Part shown: one piece after another, positions 44,747 to 54,330 of the stretch
Position numbering within the stretch: the stretch's first letter is position 1
Layout of the letters: every line of letters starts with the position of its first letter
Source: Spongilla lacustris
Lineage: Eukaryota; Porifera; Demospongiae; Spongillida; Spongillidae
DNA length: 64,000 nt
Direction: 5' to 3'
Assembly: GCA_949361645.1 (NCBI GenBank)
Contig: OX442426.1
Span: forward strand, 6,444,602 to 6,508,601
The notes under the pieces: model-generated
What the model was told of the DNA's origin: nothing
Database searches by the model: none
Seen by the model: only the letters and a program-made list of their open reading frames with translations
Position numbers and translations under genes: made by a program

Positions 44747-45390
44747 GGACACATAGATTGATATACAATGGACAGGGATGAAGTACTTGGTTTGCGAGAC
44801 TACAGGAAAGTCTGGAAGCAAGTAATACTTGTCGTATTACATGAATTTAAATCTCTTATGCTATGCTAGTTTTGGGACTCAAAAAGCGTGAAAGTCTCCC
44901 CCATACCTCCTTGTATGGGGTGGGAGGGGGGGGGGGGTGGGGGGGAGGAGGGAGGCGTGTCCCTTGCCCATCCACATAAAACGCTGACGGAGAAACGAGC
45001 GTATTGTCGTAACCATGAACGCTAGTGTCTAAATAATCTACGATATAATTTCTGGAACTCTTTTGAATAACGGCGCGCGCAGCCGGCGCTCGAGATTATG
45101 ACAATATTCGGCCCCAGACCCAACGTATGCATGTTTTTATTTTATCTCCGCTATGCGTGTGAGTGCTTAATGAGATAAGAAATTCCGACAGAAAGGCAGC
45201 GTGTGTGTATGTGTATGGGAAAGGGGGTGGGGGCGGCAATCAGTGTATTTGCCCCCCCAGTGATAGACAAGCCACCTCGCCACTGATCCGCTCTCTGGTC
45301 TCACTCAAAGGTCCATACATGGAAGGAGAAAGGGTACACAGATAAAGCTTGATGTGATTATTGCCACAAGCCGTTCTCAAGGGAACGCTT
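44747..45390. other. No gene seen
   Basis: Unique sequence with a G-rich stretch near 44920-44957 and short tracts of G. No exon or repeat family recognised. Confidence 0.5.
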
Positions 45391-45395
45391 CACTC

Positions 45396-46699
45396 TTCAA
45401 CCTTCTGTTGGCTGAGGTGTACTCACGTCTGGCCGGGCTTCCTGTCATGGGACTCCCCCATGCCTTGGAGGGTGTGTGGCCTTCTGCCAGGATCATTACC
45501 TTGGTGATATCGCGTATAAGACAAAACTCATCCTGGCACATATACAGGTGAGTGCCCAGCCTGTATGAGGATGGGTCCCCCTGTAGTGTTCATCCAGAGC
45601 AATCTGATGTGTGCAGGGTAATGTACATGGAATATATCTGCATGTACCCAGTCCCAGGTCCACTGCTGGTCCATTGATGGTCCACTGATGGTTAAAACAT
45701 GTAACATTTGCAGAAGGATTTAGTTGTGCAGTATTCATGTCTACAATGTACACATGTATGTGTATGGATGCATATTGCGCTTGACTACATGTATAAGCAT
45801 CAATGTATGGGCTACATGTGTTACATTGTCTGTTTTGTCTCATGTACATGTATGTGTCATTATGTAGTATAGGCTGTGTGGTATGCTCTCCCATCTCACT
45901 CTAGCTCCAGCTCGGCTATGTGGACCAGTGCCTGCTATTGCTAGAGAAAATGAGTATCCCTCTGCATGTTCTCAAATGGTCAGCTATATACATGTACAGT
46001 AGTTTGTGGTCATACCGCTGTCATGTTCCATTTGTATTAGTCCCTCCTCCAATTCTTCCTCCCCTGACGTACAGGGTCCCGCCTCCTCAAGTCAAAGACC
46101 AGGTTCCTGATAGTGCAGGCAAGGAGGAGACACTCACACGTGATGGTATGTGTGCTATCTCAGTCCTAGCTATTTTGCTTGTACATATTTAAAGCCCTTA
46201 TGGGTTGAAATAAGCCATACGATAAGAGATTATGTTGTTAACCATATGCTTCACGTTTCGGTAGTGGGCATCAGGTAGTAGATTATTTAATTACTGTACA
46301 TTTGAAGAGCAGTTTTTGAAGAACAGTGTGTGCATGTAGTTTCGTTCCCAGACCAGTATGATACAACGTTTATTGCATAATATATAAACGTGCTTCTATA
46401 GAACAGTGTGTACATGCTGTAAGTTTATATGTACAAACTGTGCATGTCTGTAATGCTGAGTATGCTCTAATTAGAATATGTGTTGTTTTGTGCACACATG
46501 TAGCTGCGGTGGTTGTGAGGCCAAAGTCATCAGGGATTTTGAAAAAGTTCAAGATCTGGATAGCCTTAATAAGGCGCAACCTTTACAGGTTTTGTGTGAT
46601 CATGCAGTGTGTTGTGCCTATAGTAATCATGCATCTCTGTTACCAGTCCTGCCTTTGTGCCTACATATCAGAGGACACCTGAGATTGAGCACACTTTAA
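45396..46699 (+). pseudogene. Inverted partial copy of ANAPC5 3' end
   Basis: Carries the last four ANAPC5 exons together with their introns, so it arose at DNA level and not by retrocopying. It starts inside the exon equivalent to 20063-20210 (LLLAEVYSRL...). Lesions include a 3-base and a 2-base insertion in the first exon, 4 extra bases before the next donor (CTGCATGTTCTC), a 10-base deletion (CAGGCAAGGAGG) and a 9-base deletion in the last exon. The frame is therefore broken. The stop codon at 46697-46699 is retained. Homology continues past the gene to about 47020. Confidence 0.92.
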
Positions 46700-46862
46700 A
46701 GATGGAGTGACTATTCAGTGACATTTCCTTGGTATAGACCATTGTTTCAAAACTACTTATTTCCTGTTAACTATTATTGGCAATGTGCCACTCTGATGCA
46801 CATACAATTGCGTGATACAGTGTAGGGGAAGTCCTGGATATGTACATGTAAGGATGAGATCA

Positions 46863-46865
<3 letters not shown>

Positions 46866-46918
<53 letters not shown>
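46866..46918. repeat. Poly-G tract (53 G)
   Basis: Uninterrupted 53 G. It corresponds to the interrupted 28-base C tract beyond the true ANAPC5 gene (18721-18748). Confidence 0.97.
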
Positions 46919-47557
46919 CGCTGTATGTAACACTCTGCTTAACGGTTACATCACGTGATTTATTGCTGTGCACCAACATGAATTTCATGCGCGGTACGGT
47001 TGGGCACTTTACACTACAGTGCCGGCTCGGAACTGTAGAAAGTAACACTAAGACTTTTACAGCGATTCAATGTTTATTTAGGCGTCCCATAATCCAATAA
47101 CTAGCAATTGATTATGCTCAACAGTCCAGCCCAGCTTTTACATAATATTATGTAACTTTTCCAGCAGTCACGCGCGCTTCCCTATGTGCTTGTGCGTAGT
47201 CAGGCTGATGCTTCTGAGTTTACAACACGAATACTTGCGCGCACACGCACAAACATAGTTAAGATATATAAATACACGTGTGCTACATTATGTAGCATAC
47301 CTATAGCTAAAGTTCGAAGCTGTATACTACACTGACCAACAAGTGTCATACAATAGTCTCGTACCCAGACCAATATGACGCAATGTTTATCGCATAATGT
47401 ATAAACACGCTCGTATAGGTCTGTATGCGGCGGAAGTGTGCCAAAGCCTGGAATTCGTGCGCAGTTTAATTATGACGTACGTACATAAACATGTACATAA
47501 ACAAATACGTAATGTACGCAACCATTCGCTCGACCCAGACCCACACTAAGTGTAAAT

Positions 47558-47827
47558 ATGGATACGGTCGAACGAGCTGTGAGTTTTGCGATGACAGAGC
47601 TGAAAGTGGAGACATTAAAGGACAAGCAGAAGGAGGCCATATGTAGCTTTGTAAATGGCCGTGATTGTTTTGTCATTTTGCCAACAGGATACGGTAAAAC
47701 TCTATGTTATGTTCTGTTACCCTACGTTTTCGATCACCTTCGTGGAAAGACAAGGTCTTCAATTGTGATTTGCGTTTCACTTTTAATTTCTTTGATGATG
47801 GACCAAGTAAAAAGTATTCACTACTAG
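47558..47827 (+). CDS. RecQ-like helicase N-terminal fragment
   Basis: 89 residues. A Q-motif-like KDKQKEAICSFVNGRD precedes Walker A LPTGYGKT at 41-48, then the motif Ia-type VSLLISLMMDQV seen in RecQ helicases. A typical RecQ core is about 350 residues or more, so this is only the first part. GTAAAA directly after GACCAA (about 47808) may be a splice donor, making this a first exon; the downstream exons are absent, displaced or destroyed by the MITE and retroelement that follow. It lies inside a TIR element, so it is cargo or an element gene and not a host RecQ. Confidence 0.75.
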   Translation: MDTVERAVSFAMTELKVETLKDKQKEAICSFVNGRDCFVILPTGYGKTLCYVLLPYVFDHLRGKTRSSIVICVSLLISLMMDQVKSIHY

Positions 47828-47857
47828 GCCTGGCAACATAATTTGTTGGTCAAGGCC

Positions 47858-48326
47858 CAGTGGCGTAGCGAGGGTGTTGGGCGCCCGGGGGCAAAATGCA
47901 CTAATGGCGCCCCCCCCCCCCCCCCCCCCCCCCTCCTCTTGCGTTTGGCCGAACATACGAGCGGGGGGGGGGGGGGGTCCCCCTTGCGTTTGGACAACAA
48001 AGTTTTTTAAGCGAGACTAGCGGGTTAATCAGTTGGGGTATTAACTTATTTTCTGTTTACCTGCCTCTTCGAACTATTTCAGGCCAAGAGACACCGATCC
48101 AAACGATAGTCGTCCTATGATCGCTATATAATTTTTCTTTGAGTGAGCCTGAATACAACCGGTACCGTACGATTATCAAAGAAATTATGCTGAGCCTGAC
48201 CTTAGACCTACTTTTAAAATTTTTTTTTGACCTATAAATTTTTTTTTTTCCCCACGATTTTAGCGCCCCTCTCAACTCGGCGCCCGGGGCGACCGCCCCC
48301 CTTGCCCCCCCCTTGCTACGCCACTG
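47858..48326. mobile_element. MITE with CAGTGGCGTAGCGAGG ends
   Basis: 469 bases, inverted ends CAGTGGCGTAGCGAGG and CCTTGCTACGCCACTG, with GGTCAAG near both outer borders as a probable short target duplication. Interior has poly-C and poly-G blocks and CTTGCGTTTGGCC motifs like those near 25620-25700. No coding capacity. Confidence 0.82.
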
Positions 48327-48394
48327 GGTCAAGCTACCCCCGGCCCAAGCTAAAGATGAGCCAGGAAGTCATGAGCTTTTTCCTTTGTGATCAA

Positions 48395-49007
48395 TCATAG
48401 GCATCTCCCAGCCAGGCGCCTAATGGCTTCTCCAACAGCAATGGGCCGGATGTCAGGGGGGGGGGGGGAGTTGGGTTTGTTTTTTTCCAAGGCCACCAGG
48501 TTACCCCCTGCGAGGAATCTAGCCACCTGCACAGGAACCTTGCCAGAGATAAGTAAGTTGACCACATCTCTAAGTACTGCACCAATGGGGAACTGAAGGG
48601 GAACCTCCGCTGTCTCTATCAGGTGCTGTATGCGAAGACCAGAGGGGCCACATGCTGTATCCTTCGGGAAAGAGTGCAAAATGGCCTGATGTCAAAGGCA
48701 AGGAGCAGCCGAGGGAGGTGCTGTGGGAGGAGTTGGGGGGATGCCTTTCGCATGCTGTGAGAGCAGGAGATTCCATGTGGTATCATTGTTGGGGGCCAGG
48801 CCAGAAGAAGTTAGGACCTGACAGGCCATAGAGAGGAGTCCCTCCCTGGTGAGAGATACTGCAGTCTGGACTGCTGAAGACGGGGACCAGAGGAGTGATG
48901 ACTGGATGCTCAATTCCATAGAGCACTGAACTCATCTTTGGACCACTGGGCGCATAGATGACTGATAGGTACAGGTTTGTGATGGTGGCCTCCACGCTTT
49001 GGGGCAA
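48395..49007 (-). pseudogene. Reverse transcriptase N-terminal fragment
   Basis: Minus-strand, frameshifted. Upstream part reads LTREGLLSMACQVLTSSGLAP; the open part (48679-48395) reads FPKDTACGPSGLRIQHLIE, LRDVVNLLISGKVPVQVARF, LVALEK and DIRPIAVGEAIRRLAGR. These are fingers-region motifs of a non-LTR-type RT, probably the same family as the C-terminal pieces at 61.5-64 kb. The palm and catalytic YxDD region is missing; the MITE borders the truncation. Confidence 0.8.
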
Positions 49008-49117
49008 GCAGAAGGCATTTTTAATTGAAAAAAATATTATATCATAATATCATTATTATAAAATACAAATCATGCTATACAGGTACTAACAGTAACTCCA
49101 GGTGATGTGCCACCAGC

Positions 49118-49575
49118 TTATTTCACAATCCTATCACAGTGCGAGTGAGCTTCCAAACCTGTTGTACTGACTGGCATGCACACATCTATGGTTGTTGCTG
49201 CTAGAGAGATGTTTTGGTACAATTGATCAAAAATGACACCTCGCTCAGCCCCCTTTATGTTATTCTTAACATCTTCCAACTTTTTGTGAAGCGGCGTAAC
49301 TACTTTATCTATTGCTAAGTAGCATGCACGACTGACATATATAGATTTTGTCCAACCCTTTCTTTGCACGAATCGCAGGAGCTAAATATGCCCACTCTTT
49401 GCCAATCAGTTGGAGTAAGCAATTGGTGTGGACAGCATCGCTAGTCAGTAGTCTCTGTGGTTCAACACAACAGAACGTCTCCGCAACACCTACACTCCTA
49501 TGGGGCCCAAACTGCCGCCATAGCGTTAATAAATTTGATAATCATCGTATGTGGTCAAACGATGGATCGATATGA
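49118..49575 (-). other. Unidentified coding remnant
   Basis: Two adjacent minus-strand stretches look protein-like in different frames: ETFCCVEPQRLLTSDAVHTN...GKEWAYLAPAIRAKKG and then YLAIDKVVTPLHKKLEDVKN to HCDRIVK-stop (49118). I recognise no family. It may be the 3' part of the RecQ element's own gene set or captured host sequence. Confidence 0.35.
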
Positions 49576-50078
49576 TTGTTTGTTTACATTCCACATGGTA
49601 CAAGGGCTTGCGACTCGAGATGCCAGACCTATACGAGCGTGTTTATACATTATGCGATAAACATTGCGTCATATTGGTCTGGGAACGAGACTATGTCATA
49701 CACACAAAGTTGACAGTACAGCTCACCTAGCGCCGCGACGTAAGCAGACCGAACACTAAGTGCTCCTTAATTAGGTTCATGTAGGAAAGCGTCGGAAGCA
49801 GCTGTAAGCCACTTACAGAAAGATTTGCTAAACCATTTACGGAGGTACACGAACCATGTATTGCTACTGCTTACAGTGTAACATTTTCAAGCGTGGCTAC
49901 TTTTGGTACTGTACGTATAATGACCATGTGTCGTATTATTACCATTATATAGTAGCCACGCTTGAAGATCAGATGTTACGCTATAAGCAGTACTATGCAG
50001 CTTTTACACCTTCAACCCTTCGAACTTTAGCTAGGTATGCTACATAGCACACGTGTATTTATCTTAACTATGTTTGTG

Positions 50079-52293
50079 TTCGAACGACCCCCCCCCCCCC
50101 CCCCTCCCCAAAATGAGGTCACCAGTTTATAAACGAGGTCACCAGTTTTTACTATTTGTTGATTACAGTGCCGGCTCGGAACTGTAGAAAGTAACACCTC
50201 GGAACTGTAGACTTTTACAGCGATTCATTGTTTACTTAGGAGTCCCATAATTTGATAACGTGGTCAGAGTCTGGTTGCCTAAGTCAACAGTCCATATAAT
50301 GATTATATAATATTATGTAACTTTTTCCAGCGGTCACGCGTGCTTCCTACTTGTACTTGTATGTACAACACGAATACTCACGCGCGCGTTCACACGCACA
50401 CACACGCACAAGCACAGTTAAGACCAATACACATGTGTGCTATATAACATACATAGCTAAAGCTCGAAGGATTCAGTGAAGGTGTAAAAGCTGCATGCTA
50501 TACACGTATACACCTGCATGTGAAATTTATTTATGTCATTGTGAATTCAACAACAAATTAAAGTTGACAGCACATGTAATACAGCTTACCTAGCGCTTCA
50601 ACGAAGCGACGTAAGCAGAGTGAACGGAAAGTGCTCCTTGATTAGCCTCATGTAGGGAAGCGTCGTATAAGCAGCTGGTTGTAAGATTTACGGAGGCAAT
50701 CTGTTCCATCATATCCAGAAATGGCCCATACATAGGCGGTCATCTTGCTTTTTAAAAATTCAATTTGAATTTTAACCAACTCTATAATGTACTATAAAAG
50801 ATCTGATTATGATATATGTACTTCAAAAAAAATTATTCCATTAATCATTCTTGAACTAAAATCAAGACAAAACCATATCCGTTTGCGAATCAACGAATAT
50901 TCCCGTATATCTTCCATAGACACGTATGGGGTACTTCAATACCAAGCACGCCAGATTTTTCTCAGCATTTGCCAAATGGGGTTGTTAGTACACTACATTT
51001 GCTATGATTTTTAGTGGGGTCGCCGTATTTTTCCTATTTAAGGTTTCGCTTCCCTAGGAGTGTCCTCGATGTATGGTTATACCATACATTGACTGATTGA
51101 GGACAAGCTATAACCATACATCGAGGACACTCCTAGGGAAGCGCTACCTTAAATAGGAAAAATACGGCGACCCCACTAAAAATCATATCAAATGTAGTGT
51201 ACTAACAACCCCATTTGGCAAATGCTGAGAAAAATCTGGCGTGCTTGGTATTGAAGTACCCCATACGTGTCTATGGGTAGATATACGGGAATATTCGTTG
51301 ATTCGCAAACGGATATGGTTTTGTCTTGATTTTAGTTCAAGAATGGTTAATGGAATAATTTTTTTGAAGTACATATAAATCATAATCAGACCTTTTATAG
51401 TACATTATAGAGTTGGTTAAAATTCAAATTGAATTTTAAAAAAGCAAGATGACCGCCTATGTATGGGCCATTTCTGGATATGATGGAACAGATTACCTCC
51501 GTAAATCTTACAACCAGCTGCTTATACGACGCTTCCCTACATGAGGCTAATTAAGGAGCACTTTCCATTCACTCTGCTTACGTCGCTTCGTTGAAGCACT
51601 AGGTAAGCTGTATTACATGTGCTGTCAACTTTAATTTGTTGTTGAATTCACAATGACATAAATAAACTTCACATGCAGGTGTATACGTGTATAGCATGCA
51701 GCTTTTACACCTTCACTGAATCCTTCGAACTTTAGCTATGTATGTTATATAGCACACATGTGTATTGGTCTTAACTGTGCTTGTGCGTGTGTGTGCGTGT
51801 GAACGCGCGCGCGAGTATTCGTGTTGTACATACAAGTACAAGTAGGAAGCACGCGTGACCGCTGGAAAAAGTTACATAATATTATATAATCATTATATGG
51901 ACTGTTGACTTAGGCAACCAGACTCTGACCACGTTATCAAATTATGGGACTCCTAAGTAAACAATGAACGCTGTAAAAGTCTACAGTTCCGAGGTGTTAC
52001 TTTCTACAGTTCCGAGCCGGCGCTGTACTCCACTTGAATTTACCTTACGCGGACAGCAACCCCCCCCCGCCCCTGTTCTTTGAATCGGCCGAAGGCGGAC
52101 AGCACCCCCCCTCCCGCCCCCGCTCATTGAATATTGAATCGGCCGATGGCGGACAGCACCACCACCCCCCCCCCCCCCCCCCCCCCCGCTCGTTGAATCG
52201 GCCGAATCGCGTAATCCATAATTTTGCGTGACGTAAGGTCACCTTGTATAAAATTTCGACCCCCCCTTTCCCGAAGGCTGCGTACGCCCATGG
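50079..52293. mobile_element. MITE split by the 1.86-kb palindrome
   Basis: Left remnant 50079-50163 (TTCGAACGACCCCC...GAGGTCACCAG, terminal 25 bases lost) and right remnant about 52206-52293 (CGCGTAATCCATAATTTTG...CTGCGTACGCCCATGG) match the MITE at 16631-16841. Between the palindrome and the right remnant is a ~50-bp triplicate of GGCGGACAGCACCCC...GAATCGGCCGA (52045-52205). Confidence 0.75.
50164..52027. repeat. 1.86-kb near-perfect palindrome (foldback element)
   Basis: Left arm 50164-51081 (918 bases) and right arm 51109-52027 (919 bases) are reverse complements with few mismatches, around a 27-base spacer. Termini TACAGTGCCGGCTCGGAA and TTCCGAGCCGGCGCTGTA. Same family as the surrounding disrupted foldback. 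No clear target duplication and no transposase. Confidence 0.92.
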
Positions 52294-52755
52294 TAAACTC
52301 AGAAGCATCAGCCTGACTACGCACAAACACAAGTAAATTAAGCGTGCGTGACTGCTGGAAAAGTTACATAATATTATGTAAAAGCTGGGCTGGACTGTTG
52401 ACTTAGGTACATGTAAGCATAGATCAATTGCCACTCTGACCACGTTATCGAATTATGGGACGCCTAAATAAACAATGAACGCTGTAAAAGTCTACAGGTC
52501 CGAAGTGTTACTTTATACAGGCACTGTTTACGTAAAGGTTTTTTTTTACGTAAACTTTACGTAAAGTTTTTTTAAAAGCATGCACTTTTATTAAATAATA
52601 ATCGCTTACAGTACACAAACAGGAATTTACAAAAATTCTTCCAGTATACACATGCATGAGCAATCTATAAAATAGAGTAGAGAGGTGCTCCATGCATCAT
52701 CCATCCCAAGATTAATTCGATATCCTCCCACTCATACATATTAGTTTATATAAAA

Positions 52756-53927
52756 ATGTCTGCCTCAAATGATGGCTGTGTACCAGTGTTCCCGCTGTGC
52801 TCCAATGGCACTAACAATGACATCCACACCCGTGTGCCTAGCAAAGTGGCCATCGCCTCCAGCGTTTTTTCGTGTTTCGGGTCCGCCGCCATAGTGATCA
52901 GTTTTGTGGCCGTCAAGGAGTACAGGACTGTCGCCCAAAAGATCATCACTCTCCTAGCTGTAGCCGACTTCATCACTTCCTTCGGGTACATTGTAGGCTC
53001 GGTGAATTACCTGAACAACTGGAACAGATTGGACGGCTGCCAAACGTTCAACAACATCTGTAAGGCACAGAGCTTTTTAACTACCTGGTCGTCCATCTGC
53101 TCGCAAGCATGGACCTGCCTCCTAGCCGCGTACTTCCTGCTCATAACCTTCCATCCGTTGAAGCTCGGAGCAAGGGCCTTTGCGTTGAGCAACGTTTTGG
53201 TGTGGGGCCTTCCGCTGGTGCCTGTAGCGTCCCTGCTAGGCACCAATCATCTCGGGTATAGCCACATGACCGCTGCCGGGTGGTGCTTCGTGAATGACCT
53301 GGAAAGTGACTTATCCTTGACTATAATTCGGACTCTGTTGGGCGGAAAGTTTACGGAGATTGTGACGTACATCATTGTTGTTGTGGCCTATGTCATCACT
53401 ATGTACCGAACGTGCAAGGTAAAGATTAAAAAGATGCCTCTTGCATGCATGTCTGTGCTTCTGATGCTATTATGTGCTTTTGTTGATAGATCCTTCCGAA
53501 GGCAGAGTATAAACTTGCCGAGTTCAGGCTATTTCTTATCCCGGTGTTATACTTGTTACTTCGTATCTGGGGCACAATTCATTTCTTCTACACAATACCT
53601 TTATTTAACAAATGCTTGTCCGATTATGAATTAAAAGTGGTGTTTGCACTGCGCATATTGCAGGTAGGCCTCAGCGGGAACTAAACTAGTATTAACCCTC
53701 TGTACTCTCTGCAGGCCATTGGTGACCCAGGACAGGGGTGGTGCAATGCCATCTTCTACATAGTCTGCTCACCTGTGTACGGAAGGAGGCTGATAGTGAC
53801 GCCTTGTCTCAAACCGCTTATTCAGATGTTTGCAATGGCATCAGGTGCTGTGCAGGCATGCTTCAAGTTTTCTTTAAACATCAGTAGTGGTGGCAGGATA
53901 GAAGCCTCTCCTTTAGTGGAACATTAG
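52756..53927 (+). CDS. GPR157-like 7TM receptor, 3 exons
   Basis: Exons 52756-53418, 53490-53663 and 53715-53927, all phase 0, 349 residues. Introns are 71 and 51 bases with GT/AG ends (AAG|GTAAAG, CAG|GTAGGC). Signatures: LAVADFITSFGYIVG (TM2), Cys102 near TM3, GWCFVND in loop 2 (Cys177), GGKFTEIVTYIIVVVAYV (TM5), AEFRLFLIPVLYLLLRIW (TM6), GDPGQGWCNAIFYIV (TM7), matching animal GPR157 and slime-mould cAMP receptors. It is a different subgroup from the pair at 13.5-16.5 kb. Two N-terminal Cys and an NGT site suggest an exposed N terminus. Reading on past the first donor would lose TM6 and TM7, so splicing is required. Confidence 0.9.
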
Positions 53928-54024
53928 TTGGAATTTTATTGTGTTCTGATTGTATCTTGGTCAGTACTGAATTCTTGAATATAATATGTGATTATTAATG
54001 CACAGTGCAGTACATATATAGGTA

Positions 54025-54030
54025 AATAAA
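54025..54030 (+). terminator. AATAAA polyadenylation signal
   Basis: AATAAA 98 bases after the stop of the GPR157-like gene, the first good signal downstream. Confidence 0.6.
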
Positions 54031-54120
54031 GAATATCAATTCAATGTGCATGTGCATGCTCTATACTAGCAAATTAAAATGACCTCCTATGTGGCCAATA
54101 CCACTCTTTATCTCCAATGC

Positions 54121-54330
54121 ATGGGTGTGTGCAGGGTCGATCGGTTCAAATGACCCTCCCCCCCCCCCTCCTCCCCGGCCCTTCTTATAAAAGTTTATTA
54201 TTTTTAATTGTTGATAATCCACCCGTATGTACAACATACTACCATGCACATTTTGCATTACATCACAAAAGTTCACCTTAAATTTGACCCCCCCCCCCCC
54301 TCCCCCCCATTTCCCCTGAAGGCAGCTTGA
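54121..54330. mobile_element. Diverged MITE copy
   Basis: Order of blocks (GGGTCGATCGGTTCAAATGACC, poly-C, ACATCACAAAAGTTCACCTT, poly-C, CTGAAGGCAGC) matches the 16631-16841 MITE with many substitutions. Confidence 0.6.

Larger units (their letters stand above)
47353..49694. mobile_element. TIR element with RecQ-like exon, 8-bp TSD
   Basis: 2342 bases with 71-base inverted repeats (47353-47423 and 49624-49694) ending ATAGTCTCGTACCCAGACC, flanked on both sides by GTCATACA (47345-47352 and 49695-49702). It contains a RecQ-type helicase exon (47558), a MITE (47858-48326), a reverse-transcriptase fragment (48395-49007) and an unidentified coding remnant (49118-49575). No transposase recognised. 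The same end sequence is found alone at 19212 and 46337. Confidence 0.82.
47026..52526. mobile_element. Foldback element, disrupted by nested insertions
   Basis: Ends ACAGTGCCGGCTCGGAACTG (left) and a shortened TATACAGGCACTGT (right). Left arm occupies 47026-47352 and resumes at 49703; its hairpin centre is near 49930 (CAAGCGTGGCTAC...GTAGCCACGCTTG); right arm runs to 50078 and resumes at 52294. Arm sequence matches the intact palindrome at 50164-52027. Two insertions interrupt it: the RecQ element (47353-49694) and a MITE (50079-52293). No transposase frame of its own. Confidence 0.8.

Noticed and set aside
47558..47827. Host RecQ gene
   Set aside because: Only the first part is present and it lies inside TIRs with a target duplication, so it is treated as element content.
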